Positions 48,615-60,480 of a DNA stretch of 64,000 nucleotides are shown here, one piece after another. The translations under genes were made by a program, and so were the position numbers. This DNA comes from Bryum argenteum (Eukaryota; Streptophyta; Bryopsida; Bryales; Bryaceae): contig CM073325.1 of NCBI GenBank assembly GCA_037043015.1, positions 2,048,501 through 2,112,500 of the forward strand. Reading direction: 5' to 3'. Position 1 is the first letter of the stretch. The number at the start of each line of letters is the position of its first letter. Below the pieces are notes generated by a model that saw only the letters and a program-made list of their open reading frames with translations, was not told the DNA's origin and ran no database searches.

Positions 48615-49709
48615 TGCTACTACTACTGATACTGCATTCACGAGGTGTGGTGTCGCTCACTCATGTTAAGCGAGCGAGCTTCAGCCACCGACGCAAAAGC
48701 AGAGGGGGAAGAGCGGTGCAAGTCCGAGCGAGAGAGACAGGCGAATGAACGTTCCCTCTCATCCGTCCCTTCTCAGATGATTTTCATCCATGAGCATTTC
48801 ATAAACCTTCATTGTTGTTGTAGTACATGAATGTTCCTTGTTCTCCAATTTTTTCACTTTTTGTTCACATAAAACTTCCTTATAATTCGACAATTGAATA
48901 TATAGATGGTGTAGATATTATTGGTTTTTATTTGATATAGTATTACTTTGAGCTTTTAATTCTCAAAGGACTTATCAATTCAAAAGATTATCGATCTTGG
49001 TAAATTACCTTTCGAATATTTCATTGAAACAAGCCCTCTCCAATCTCATTAAGTATTCTTCTTGTCTAAGTCTTTATACCTCTTCATGTCATCACTCACC
49101 ACCTTTCTTCTACTTTTGTAAAATTTTGCACCAAGCTACAAGGACAATTATAAAAGTTAGATATTATTCAAGATGTGAATTGTAACTAATGAAGACCACA
49201 TATGAATTTGCTTGTCAATGCAACCACGATCCTAGAAGGATATGCTATAGTCAAGCGTTCAACCCATGCTAAAAAAAATTTGGACTAATTTGTGAAGATG
49301 AAGTCGATACTCACATTCTCTTGTAGTCTATGTATAGCCTTCTTGTCTGTTGTTGCAATACAACTATTTACATAAGGAGTGAAGGGGTTTTCCTTACATT
49401 GTTTCATAATATATTGGATTTCTAAAAAGAATCTTAAACCTTGAAAACAAGGAAGTGCTTGTATGGTCACAAAGTGGTTGTTGATTAAGAAATTAGGTTT
49501 TGTGACATAGGAAGTTTGATGATGCAAGATTCCTTCTTTGGCACAATGTCATTAATAGGTAGTTATCACAATGTATTATATGAGTATATTTTTATACTTT
49601 TTATGAAAAATTTACAAGTCTATCCTACAATCTAACTTGTACACTAAAGAAAATATTTCACGTACACTATGGACTAAATTGTTGCTATTTTATACTTATG
49701 GATTTTTAG
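48615..49709. other. Region between the divergent PARN and OEP16 genes
   Basis: These 1.1 kb separate the PARN start codon from the first OEP16 exon that I can support. The part near 48640-48760 is richer in GC and purines, as expected of a shared promoter and 5' UTR, and the rest is AT-rich. An upstream non-coding OEP16 exon could lie here, because the first supported exon begins at a splice acceptor. Confidence 0.4.
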
Positions 49710-52700
49710 GAGTATTTACGCATGGTTGGATTACCATCAAATGCATCCGATTTTGTGGAAGGTGTAGGTGAAAACACCAAGGGTATGCTACAATTGGTAC
49801 GATATTTCAATTTTCTTCATAACCTTACACCTTATATAATACATAATAACTATCAACTAGACGTATATCATTCTACATGGAAATAATGTACAAGATATTA
49901 TATCACTTTGCATGGAAACTTACGGTAGCAGAGTGTTATGTACTAGGTATTCGTGTGTGAAGGATTCCTTCAATCATTTGATGAAAGCTGAGCTTATACT
50001 GAACAATAAATATTGGCTTAGTACAACAAATTGTACATGAACAAGTTGAACTTGAACAAGTTGTACAATTGTTCAGTACAACTTGTTTAGCAATCCCAAT
50101 CAATATTTAAATTAGTTTGAATGTTGAAAAAATAAGTCATATATGTAAATTTTACAATAGACTTATCAGTTGTACATATTAACAACAAGCAACTATGGTA
50201 AAAGGAATTAATATTTTCCTATAGTTGAGAATTATATATCTTAGAGAATTACAAAGCTATAGTAAGTATAAGATTCAAAAATTGTTTGTAAAGTATAGAA
50301 TCAAGAGTTCATAGAATGAGAGAGATCTTACTTTAAGTTCCTCTTATTCATAACACAAGTTTAGCCGATGTTCATAGAATACCACAACTCTTTTGTAACG
50401 ATTCAATAATGATTATGTACATAGAACTATTATCATGCTCTAACTCATATGTGAATTTCAGTTGACAAGAAAGAAGTGCATTTTTTGACACTAATATCGT
50501 ATGTATCTATATAGGTCCCATTCCTCTTTGACCATACGGAATCGTCGTCAAGGACTACAGCATCTGGGAGAGTCCGGAGTGGGGATGACATGGCATCCCG
50601 TATGTCAAGGTTGTCTGTCAAGGCAAATTCCATGGATAGTCTACTCGACTTGGGAAATCCATCGCTCAATAGTTCCCTCGATGGAGTTTTAAAAATTGGC
50701 GCAGTACATCTTCACCCACTCTTGATATAAATTGCCTTTTATTCAATAGTCTTCATATTGTAATCATATATGTTGACTTCATGATCATTGATCCAGGGAA
50801 TTTGTAAGAAACTTTAACTATTTATATTTGATCTGAATTTATGTAGGACTGCTTGTGCAGGTTGGAGCTGCACATGCAGCAACTCAAGAAGCTTATAGTT
50901 GGATAAGAAAAGGTAATAAGTGCTCATCTTGTGGGCATACCATTATAGGTAGGTCAAATGGATAGTTTCTCGAATTCAACTTTCATAATTCAAGAAATCA
51001 AGGTACTAAAATGTATTTAGAATTAGCTTCACATGAAGAGGGTATTGTGCCCAAATGACAACTTCTAGTTTTCCGAATTAACAGTTTTTAGATTAGCTCA
51101 ATTAAGGTCAAAATGGTCATTACGCAAATAAGTTTCATAAAAAAATCCACGACCTTATAACTTTGATCCCTAAACTTTGAAGAGTCCCAAAGTAGTTATT
51201 TGTGACATTATCAACAGGGCTTGTGGTATGTAACATGTGTGGGCTTATGGATGATGCAGAAGCACCGAAAACAAAACGTGATGTAGAAAAAGCAGTGAGT
51301 CACCACCCTTTCCATTGTTAGGATTGAGTACTATACCTCTAAAATCTCTACCAAAATTTCTTGTAAATTAACAAACTTTAGCACTTTAAATTCGAGTTAA
51401 GCAAAAAAACAAAACGTGATGTAGAAAAAGCAGTGAGTCACCTTCTCTTTCCACTTTTAGGATTGACTACTATACCTCTGAAATCTCCACCAAAATTTCT
51501 TGTGAATTAACAAACTTCAGCACTTTAAATTCGAGTTAAGCAAAAGTTTTAGGCTGCAAGTGTTTACTACAAATTAGAAATATACTAAACAAATTTGTAA
51601 GAATAGTTCTTAACCTATCTTATGGATAAACTTGGTTATTTTGATGTAGGTCTACAAGGTTGGAAAAGAGGGTCTTCAATGGGGTAACTTACCACGCATT
51701 TCTCATGCCTTTTATGCTAGTCTTCGGACTAGGTTACACTACACTTGAAAAGGTCATTGGTCAACAGAATTATGAAATGTGAAACTCTTATGTATGTAGC
51801 CCATAGTCTCACTCTCAATATAATTATGATTTACTAAAAGTAATGAGGGCCATTCGAATGTAAAACTCTTATGTATGTAGCCCATAGTCTCACTATCAAT
51901 ATAAATATGAACTACTAGAAGTAATGAGGGCATGACTCTTGTCTTGTCAATCACATTGAGTTGAGTGTAAGAATCTTGTTTAATCAATCACATTGAAGTG
52001 AGGGTGAGACTCTTGTCTAATCATTTGCATTTAAGTATGGGCTTCAAAGTCTCACGTCTAGTCTCTCGCGTCTAGTATGTCATAGGAAAGAATTTTCTTG
52101 ATGAGTGGCCTAGTCCATTGTAGTGTAATTTATCCCTCTTACATTCAATATGACCTCCTTGTTTAACCCTTAAACGCCCAAGCAAGCCCCAGGGGCTTGA
52201 TTTCAACAGAATCTTCCCTGTAGCTCTCACTCTACTCAACTTTTCACTTATATTTTGATGTCAAACTGGTCACCTTTTCCTGATGCATTCAAGAAGTGAA
52301 ATTTCACAATTCAAATCACAATTTGTATGAGTGATTTTGTGCTTTGAAAGGATTGTGGTAGGTAGGTTGAGGTTGTACATAACTATGTAGGAGGTTGCAA
52401 GATTGGTCTATTCATGATGTCCAAGTTCAAAAAGTGCACTCTTCATGATGCCCAAGTCCAAAAGATGCTGTGATCCGATTTTGGGCTGCCCGTTTTAGAC
52501 CCCATGGGCGTTTATGGGTTAATATGACCTCCTTGTTTGTGAAAGTCATTTTCATTTTCATCACGGTAGCGGTAGCTATGGATACGGGTATGCTTTTGCA
52601 AAGACAGCAACGTCTACTGAGTTACACATCATTAACATCCAACCAGAGAATTTATTAAGGCTATTATATCATATTATGTGCTTCCTGCAGGTGCGGTAGC

Positions 52701-53123
52701 TGGAATGTATGCCGGGCTTGAGTATGGTATGGACAAGGCCCGAGGGGGAAAGCATGATTGGGTAACTGTCATCTTCATTACCAATAAAACTGCGCTGTCA
52801 GAAGTCACAATAAACAACGGTCTAATACATAACAATTCTTCCATTTATAGTCTCAGTTCAAGTAGAATTGTATCAACATATATTTGAACGCAACATATGC
52901 TTCAGGACATAAAGATGTAGTTCTAAGAGTACAGGTTTTCTGAGAGTACGTTGCCTTGTGTTTTCGGCAGAAGAATGCAGCAGTGGGAGGAGCGTTGACA
53001 GGAGCCATCATCTCCGTCTCGGATGGCAAGATCAGCCAAGACAGGATGGTCCGCACAGCGCTCACGGCCAGCGCCTTGGCCGTTGCAACTGATTTCCTTA
53101 AGTCAGTTCATCTAGACTTCTAG
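49710..53123 (+). CDS. OEP16: Outer envelope pore protein 16 (OEP16-2-like), 7 exons
   Basis: OEP16 forms a channel in the plastid outer envelope for amino acids and belongs to the PRAT/Tim17-22 family. Exons are 49710-49796, 50515-50703, 50861-50912, 51218-51294, 51650-51683, 52691-52761 and 52971-53123, all in phase. The first ATG is at 49722, giving about 216 residues. Core blocks are SLLDLGNPSLNSSLDGVLKI, VGAAHAATQEAYSWIRKG, VYKVGKEGLQWG, AVAGMYAGLEYGMDKARG and NAAVGGALTGAIISVSDG. The inserted loop coded by exon 4 (VVCNMCGLMDDAEAPKTKRD) and the DLGNP...VGA spacing are closer to OEP16-2 than OEP16-1. The two N-terminal exons (MVGLPSNASDFVEGVG onward) are supported only by open, in-phase splicing. 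The start could instead be MASRMSRLS within exon 2. Intron 5 carries a transposable element, and intron 4 a duplication of the exon 4 end. Confidence 0.82.
51268..51545 (+). repeat. Tandem duplication of the exon 4 end and its donor site (period 138 bp)
   Basis: Segment 51268-51405, which covers the last 27 bp of OEP16 exon 4, its splice donor GCA|GTGAGT and about 110 bp of intron, is repeated at 51406-51545 with about a dozen changes. The second copy keeps AAACGTGATGTAGAAAAAGC and the donor. Confidence 0.9.
51782..51935. repeat. Two-copy direct repeat, period 81 bp, in OEP16 intron 5
   Basis: The stretch AACTCTTATGTATGTAGCCC and what follows occurs at 51783 and again at 51864, continuing through AGTAATGAGGGC in both copies. 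Confidence 0.85.
52165..52520. mobile_element. 356-bp terminal-inverted-repeat element in OEP16 intron 5 with an 18-bp flanking direct repeat
   Basis: The left end is AACCCTTAAACGCCC and the right end GGGCGTTTATGGGTT, whose reverse complement matches in 14 of 15 positions. The identical 18-mer AATATGACCTCCTTGTTT lies immediately outside both ends (52147-52164 and 52521-52538). The left terminus continues AAGCAAGCC, close to the AAGAAAGCC of the family A element at 15565, so they may be related. It has no coding capacity. Confidence 0.8.
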
Positions 53124-53355
53124 TTCCATCCCATGCTACCATTAAAACTTGAACCGTTAAGTTGCTCAATTGCAATCCTCCTTTCTCTGCATTGAAAAAA
53201 ATAACACCACATTTGTCTTCTACGATCCTAACCGATTCACAAAACTTGCTTGTCAGGCATCAAAACTATAAGCAATCCTCCTACTACCTCCTGAATATGC
53301 TCTTCTAATTGGTATCATCTACAAGTAATATAATCAACACCTGCGCATGTGTAGA

Positions 53356-54915
53356 TTAGAAGTCCATGCCAGCCGGACTTGAGCCCGGGGCTCCTTTCCC
53401 TGTTCGGGCATCCGTCCATGCCTTGGCTATTGTCTTCTTCATCTCGTCATCACCGTCTTCATACATGTTCTGCATGGGCAATTGATACCGATGAGAATCT
53501 CGTACATAAAGCGAGCTTTGATAGCAGAAATAAAAAAGATAACTTGAATACTAGATATAATTCTTCACAAGATAGTAGTGGTTCACTTTAGGCTTACAAA
53601 ATGTGGTGCACATGTATATTTCAACATACCTTCATTAATCCCATCAGACCTGCCATCGGATCGGCCTCCTTGTCAACAGATGGAGGTTTTAACTGCAAGG
53701 AACAAGAAACCATTAAGTCGATCTGCTAGAGATGAGATTCTTGGACCTAGCAATTGTAACTGTTTAGACTAATGATCTGAAGTATCTGCCGAATGACGTG
53801 CTTCTCTTATATTTTCACTAAGTCGAACAACCTCTACAGAGACCTTAAGCGCATAACGTATCTTTAACAGTAAGATAACCAGATTTAAGTACATTGTCCT
53901 AGCATGTATATGCAAGTGTATGGGGAATTCGTAAATATGTCGGACAGAAACTACCAATACAGCACGATGCATTACCTTGTCTTCCTTCTTCACGAGATCA
54001 TACCAGCTGCCATTACTGGCCTTCTTCAACGTTAGAATAATACGTTTCGGTTTAACAAGAACCTTCGAAGCTGAAGGAGAGATCGCCTTAGCCAGCCTTG
54101 GAACCGAAAATTGGTAGTTTTTACCGTTCACATCGTGGACCTTCAAATGAACCGATTCAGGCTGAAAATCAACCGAAGCTTTTTCCTGCGTTGCACCCTC
54201 TAAAGAGATATATATCTGCAACCGAAGCCTCCAAACATGTCAGATGCACGAAATAACAGAAGAAATGTGATTCTACGGTGACATTTCAGACAGTAAATAA
54301 ACGAGTTCGAAGAGACGTCATCGCTGGCTCTATTATCAAGTACCAAGTGTAGGTGCCATAACGTAATCAACCCTTCTACACTATGCAGCCACCTGAAGCT
54401 GGTCACATGGACATTCAAATATCTCTACGAATAGTGAAATGTATTTCGTCTTATGATAACCGGAAAGAAAAGGAAACGGCCAATAACTGTACCTTCACTT
54501 TGTCAGACTCCTCATCCCAGCTAAAAGTCGATAAAGTCGTGTAGTGAATTGGACGAGGAGCTATCTTTGTCTCTAGTGGTGCTACCTCGTTCAAATGTTT
54601 CTCCACAGTAGTCGATTTGGATGAGGATTCTTCCGCTGCGATTTGCTGCACCACAACAACGTGATTTGTAAGAAAAATGAAGCCAATTGATGGCTATTGA
54701 TTTTCAGCACAAGTCAATGAGCTCAATCACCAAGCTGAAACACTGCATTCCTCTAAAACAACAGAACAGCACGTCCAATTTCAAGCAGTCAATTATGGTG
54801 ATACCTTCTCCAAGTTAGCAATTTCATTCGACAGCAAGGTCTGAACGCGAGGCCGCTTGGCTTGTGAAAGAAGCTCGCGCAGCTCATGGATGTCGTCGGC
54901 CGAATCTGTCGTCAT
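53356..54915 (-). CDS. CacyBP/SIP-like protein (calcyclin-binding, CS domain), 5 exons
   Basis: Animal CacyBP/SIP links SIAH-type E3 ubiquitin ligases and S100 proteins. The plant role is less defined. Minus-strand exons are 54915-54805, 54645-54493, 54215-53976, 53692-53630 and 53469-53356, joined in phase 0 throughout, giving 226 residues, the usual family size. An N-terminal helical segment (DDIHELRELLSQAKRPRVQ) is followed by a CS domain beginning FSWDEESDKVK|IYISLEG and including VHLKVHDVNGKNYQFSVPRL and PKRIILTLKKASNGSWYDL. The C-terminal SGS-like part has DPMAGLMGLMKNMYEDGDDE and KKTIAKAWTDAR, diagnostic of CacyBP rather than SGT1. It ends GMDF before TAA. It lies head to head with TBCB, about 1.2 kb apart, and tail to tail with OEP16, about 230 bp apart. 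Confidence 0.9.
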
Positions 54916-55637
54916 ATTCGATACTCTGCTCCAGCATCAAAACCACAATCACTTAGGTTATCCACGATTTCAAATGGTGCACTGAAGGACTTCACAATGT
55001 CCAATTCAATCAATCATACAATAAAAAAGGAACGAATTGCATGAGTTGATCGACACATCTATACAAATAAGTCGATAACGCCGACAGATCCGACACACAC
55101 CTATAGTTAAAGTCCTCCCATCCATCGCCTCACCGGCATTACAAGATAATTCCTAAAACCTAGACGAAGCTCTCGATTGTAAGACCGCCATAACCAGGAA
55201 AAATCGCACGTAGTACTACAGATTGTGTAAAAAAATTATCGACAGAAGATAAGACTTGCTTAAGCATGCTGTTCATAAACATGGCACCAACAACAGTGTC
55301 GGCACTCAAATCACTCTAGAAACTGTCCACAAACACGCTCAACATCTCTAAAACCCTAGAAATGTTTCACATCAATCGTTTAGATTTTCGGCGGGAAATT
55401 GTTCAAAACAATGTATTTAAGCTCCGAAACATGTTGTGAGGGTCGAATTCAATGAAATATTTTGCATACCAGAATGAGATGATGCGAGAGAGCATACCTG
55501 AGAAAATGCGAACGATTGCGAGAGGGATCGAAGGGGAGAGACGGTGATGCAAGGAGTGGAGAATTGAGAGTGAGGAAGAAGCAAGCGGTCGGTCACCGGC
55601 GGGAGCCTTATGGCCGTGGGGTCCGAACCATCTAGAA

Positions 55638-55877
55638 TCATCGGGAGTCCGACCGCCAGGTGAATATGGGTTTCCGTTCATGCAGGTCGGCTACATTACC
55701 ATGCTGTAATGGAACATGCGGCCCCTGTAACCGCTGGAATGGGGTCCCGAAACCGCGTCCTACAGTTGTGTACGAAGCCGCCGGAGCTCGAATCTGCTGT
55801 ATCAATTCTTGTTTCCCCGCCATAATTGATTTTGTGGACTTCTTCAGATCCTTCAATCCCCTCATCAACAGCTTCAA
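55638..55877 (-). CDS. Possible small protein of unknown function
   Basis: An open frame of 79 codons starts MKLLMRGLKDLKKSTKSIMA, with an alternative Met at 55823, and ends in TWRSDSR before TGA. Its composition is ordinary (no low complexity). It lies alone in the gap between the CacyBP and TBCB starts, transcribed in the CacyBP direction. I recognise no family. A 70-codon frame overlaps it in another phase on the same strand and an 80-codon frame runs on the opposite strand, so chance is quite possible. It could also be an upstream exon or 5' leader of CacyBP. Confidence 0.25.
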   Translation of the reverse strand: MKLLMRGLKDLKKSTKSIMAGKQELIQQIRAPAASYTTVGRGFGTPFQRLQGPHVPLQHGNVADLHERKPIFTWRSDSR

Positions 55878-56098
55878 TCATCATCGAATCATTGCCGATT
55901 AAGTCCACAATACTAATTTACAGGTATGCAATTGACAACATTCCGATTCTCATGAGGGGTCGATCATCTCTTTCGCGCATTTGGTGCTGCATCTTGTATG
56001 CTACGACCCTAATTCGAATTGAGAACCTTTCTTAAATCGGTGTGTAACCATCCCATGCTTTTGCCATCAGCACTTTGGAGGGAATTCAAGGCACAGGC

Positions 56099-58549
56099 AT
56101 GTCTTCATTGCTGAATGCGTTGAAGAGTTTTGCACACCATTCATCGGGGCATAAGCAGGCGGCCGACGCAGTTCGTCTCCACGTGACGCACTCGAACCTC
56201 AAGCAACGTTTTGTCGATATTCGAGTTGATCTTCAAGTAAAATTCTCTACTCTCCATAATCTTGCTTAATATGCGATTCGACAATCACTCTTGCCAATGG
56301 TTCGGTAATGTGCGATCCCGGTTGCAGACGACAATCGAGGGTTTGAAGGGAAAACTACGGGATCGATGTGGGACAGCTGTGAAATCTATGCAATTGCAGC
56401 TGTATGATTTTGAAGACAAGATCGTCGCTGAGTGTCTTCAGGATTCCCGGCCCTTGGGCTATTACGCTCCCATTGACGGGTACGTACACCTAACCCTAAT
56501 CTGCTAACTCGCCATCCATGTAGCCTGCAACACACTTGCCCTTCTCTAAAATCTCGATAAAATTCAATTTCGTGAAACCAGGCGATTTATTACTGAACAT
56601 GGCGCAGTTAAGGGAAGGGAAGATAGGGAAGACGGTGAAATTGACAGGAAAGTGAGCAGAGGATAGGAAGGTACTACAGATTTATATGTTACTATTGATT
56701 ATGTAGCTCCTGACAAGAATGAGCAGCAGAATGGCTTGCTCAGAAAAGCAAATGCAAAATCTCTACATGACACCCATCATCATGTCGAAATGACATATGC
56801 AATTTTGCCAATCTAACAACATGCTGAAATGGCACATGTAATATGGCGAAAATATTAAATTTGATGCAATAAGCTTCAAGAGTTTGGGGTTAAGTTTCTC
56901 ACTGGGCTTGTAAGGATCTCAAGGAGAAGACTTACGATGTACTCGAAAATTCTAGCTTCCTCCAGTAATGATGCTTTGCTGAATCTGGCTCCCCGGTATC
57001 TTTGGTGAGCTTTTGCAGGTTTCGCATACACATCATCGACAAAGATCCTACGTCGATATCCGCTGGCGGGTGGTTAGAGAACACTTCCTTAGTGGAGAAG
57101 TATACCATATCCGAGGATGATTACAACATGCGTAAAGGTTAGTTACACACACACTTTACGGTAAAGTTCGGTTTATTACTGCAAACAACAATAGAACGAC
57201 AGTCTACTCCAGCCTTAGGGACGTTGAAACAACTTCCCAATGTCTTTCCTTCTTGGCATCTGTTGTTTTCAGATGCAACAACACACTGGCTTCATGCTAA
57301 TGCTTCTAGATGTGAAATCTAACTCTGGGAATTTCGTGGCAGATACGTACAGGAAATTCAAGGAGAAAAGACTTGCCGAGAATCCAACGCAGGCCTATGC
57401 AAAGGTGATGTTTTGTGCCCTCGTTAACGACCCACCTCTGGTCGTCCTGGTCCTCGTGAAGAGGCGCCTCATGTTGTAGTGGTATGTTGCCACTCCAAAA
57501 TTCTTGTCCTGGTCAATCGAGGTGTTTGGAATCAAGTGTCACAAGATGTCGAATTCTGTGCTTTGTCAAAAAGACCACTTTAATGTCGCAGCCTAGTGCG
57601 CAAAATGCACGAGAGTTGTGCGACAATGTGACGCATGAATTGTTGAAACGAGATTCCAACTTGTTTCGTAGTGCTTATTGCAGATAACAGATGACTATAT
57701 GGCTGATATTGCTGCAAGAATCAATGTAAGTGTGAGATTTTTGTGATTTTGAGACAAGAGAATGCTGGTTTCTGTCTACTCGTGACTACCTGCAGTCTCA
57801 TGCCGTTTCCATCATATTTCGATGGACAAATATCGTATGTTGTTGATAGCAGGTTCTAGAAATGGAGAAGGTTGAAACATCTGAAATACGAACTTATAAA
57901 TTTCCACTCACGACAAGTCTGTTTGTAGGTTGGTGACCGCTGTGAGGTTGCTCCAAAAGGGAACCGAGGGGAAGTAAAGTATGTTGGAAGAGTCGACACG
58001 CTTGCTCCTGGCTACTGGGTTGGACTTCAATACGATGAACCTGTCGGCAAGCATGATGGCCTGTATGCCATCTGTTAACTCACTTTTCATGTTATAGAAT
58101 GTCTGAACTAAAACTAAGCCAGGATGATCATATCCGCTGAAATGTGGCCAGGGCTTTTGACATCTACGACCAGTGCGGATTTGAGACTTAGTTGGCAGCA
58201 TGGGCACCCGTTTCATGGAACTTGACGATCTAAAGTTAACCATGTAGATCGACACTTAACCACGTATACTTTTTGCTATCTGTGCAGAGTGAAGGGCACG
58301 CGGTATTTCACTTGTTCATCAGGCCATGGGTCGATGCTACGACCTGACAGACTCAAGGTTAGTAGGACTCCTTGAATCTGCACACCTGGGTCTGCTTTAC
58401 AATTTCAAATTGCGCTTTGGTATGTTCACTGCCCTCAACGGTATAATTCTTTTTACGTGCCATAATGTATATGCTGATTCAAGAATTGTGTGCAGATTGG
58501 AGACTTCCCAGTTCGTGATCCTCGTGAAAATGTCTTTGAAGAAATTTGA
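56099..58549 (+). CDS. TBCB: Tubulin-folding cofactor B (8 exons)
   Basis: TBCB binds alpha-tubulin after its release from the chaperonin and, with cofactor E, helps assemble tubulin dimers in the cytosol. Exons are 56099-56236, 56328-56479, 57019-57137, 57343-57404, 57684-57725, 57929-58062, 58288-58357 and 58496-58549. All join in phase, giving 256 residues, the normal length. The N-terminal ubiquitin-like domain has [20 protein letters not shown] and [20 protein letters not shown], then [20 protein letters not shown]. The linker includes [20 protein letters not shown]. The CAP-Gly domain reads [40 protein letters not shown] and VKGTRYFTC, with GKHDG in place of the usual GKNDG. It ends FEEI, recalling the acidic -EI tail that contacts cofactor E. 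ATG at 56099 is the first methionine in frame. Confidence 0.92.
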
Positions 58550-59162
58550 AGCCAGCATGTAAGTAATGATTAACATTCAGAACCTTGAAGTACCTGAAAC
58601 CTTGCTCCTATTGATCAACTGTCCAAGCGAAACTGGAATTATGTATTGATTTTTCTCACAGGTACTCAACATTGTGGTTCAGTTGTGTTAGAATAAATCA
58701 TCACAGTCACTACGTGCAAATTTCTAAAGATCAAAAACGATAATATCGTAGGTGTAGGGCAGACTTATTAGATACTGAGACATTCGAAAATCAATCAAAT
58801 TAAAAGCAAATATTTCGAAAGCTTCCGTAACCGTATCATGTACACGTAGTAAATCAAAGAAAAATGAGTTCATGCTAAACTCAGTAGCAATTTGTGGCCA
58901 TCACATTCGCTGAGAAATTGTTTCAAAATCGAAAAGAACCCTTTACATTCTCAAAGCACTGAGATCATGGTTACCAAAGTATAAAGAAACTTTCATACTT
59001 GTGACTGTCAAGAATCTTCCATATACATGCTATTCTTTTGTACTTCTAAGATGGAACATTTTTTGGTTTTGGGTATATTCAACCACAAAAATAATTTTCA
59101 AACATGTGTAATTTAAACAGGCCTAAGTACGTAGTCAAAAATTTAAAGTTACAAGGATTCTG

Positions 59163-59285
59163 GTGCTTTGGTAGTGATGGCTTCAACAAAAATAGATACG
59201 TATGTGCTTTGGTAGTGATGGTTTCAACAAAAATAGATACGTATGTGCTTTGGTAGTGATGGCTTCAACAAAAATAGATACGTAT
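59163..59285. repeat. Three tandem copies of a 41-bp unit
   Basis: The unit starts GTGCTTTGGTAGTGATGGCT and is repeated three times with a single visible change (TGGCTT to TGGTTT in the middle copy). Confidence 0.95.
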
Positions 59286-59983
59286 GTGTCTGTGTCTATG
59301 TGATTAGCTTGTCTCTTGCACTTTGTTTTTTCCATTCTCTCGACTAGATTTGTTTTCCAATACGACCACCACAACCATTTTGGTACTTTTTATAAAGTAC
59401 ACAAGAGTTGTTGATTAGTGTTAATTTTCTTAAAATTTGAAAATGCTAGTCTTTTTACTTCTAATAAAAGTATTTACTAAGAGCATTGATTTTTGTACTA
59501 TCAAAAAATCTCCATCTTGATTAAAAGAGAGGGTGAAAATATTAATCAACATTAAAACTTACTAAATATTTATATAAATTAGTGTATGTAACACTAATCA
59601 ACAACTCATGTGTAATGAATTTGTTTTTGCTTTTCATTTGACCTCAAGAGTTCTTACTTTTTCTTAAACTTTCCAGACGCACCTAAAACTTTGAAATTTT
59701 ACATTTATTACAGGTTCTCCACATACTGGAGAGTTTTATTTTAGTAAGTTTATCCACAGAGTTCACATTTATCCATAATGAATCATCGATGTTGGTCAAT
59801 ATGACCCGTATTTATGGTCATGTAATCCACTTTGTTGAGAGCATCATAATTTAGGGTTTAGACCTCACTGGACCACCCCATCCTCCAATCCATTTGCGCA
59901 GTAAAGCAAACAATTACGACAAAACTTAATCCTGAATTTAAACCTCGTGGACAAACCGAATCCGCCCTCAAATCCTAATTCGA

Positions 59984-60216
59984 CATCCCAAATAGAAGCT
60001 CTACAGTGACCTTCGGTGGGGGCACATCTGAAATCTGTGAACAAATTTTTTTCTAGAATTCGATTTTGGAAATTCCAACCGTAGGATCTTGCTCAAATCT
60101 GTCTGATGAGACTACCCTCCTGTTTTTATCAAATTTTACCATATGGATCTTAAGATATATTCAGTCAAAGTTCCAGGCTTTACAAAAACAATGTGGTGAA
60201 TTTTGACTGTAGGGTT
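59984..60216. mobile_element. Diverged MITE-like element (family B) upstream of LAZ1
   Basis: It matches the 16779-17042 element in reverse orientation along its length: AAGCTCT.CAGTGACC, ATCTGAAATC.GTGAACAAAT, CCAACCGTAGGATCTTG, GGATCTTAAGATATATTCAG and the terminus GTAGGGTT. It is more diverged than the copies in the foldback region. Confidence 0.65.
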
Positions 60217-60480
60217 AAAGTAGGCATGGCCACCAGCACGCTAGTGTCCTAATGGACATGATGGTCCAGACAACTGTGCATGTCCACGTATGCTGACAAG
60301 TGGCACGCCACATGGCGGTCACAGAAATCAACCAAGGACCTGGCTTTACGCCCCGTCGTTTCACTAATCACGCTCTAACTCGTTAATCAAGTTCCAATTC
60401 ACTAATCGCCTCTAATTACGTTCCCTTTGTCATCGGGCTCATAGCCAAGGAGATCGGCGGTGCAGCAGGTTCTGCCAGGC

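Larger units (their letters stand above)
58550..60480. other. Intergenic AT-rich DNA
   Basis: Apart from the tandem repeat at 59163 and the MITE-like copy at 59984, I see nothing in this stretch. It separates the TBCB 3' end from the LAZ1 5' leader. Confidence 0.4.
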
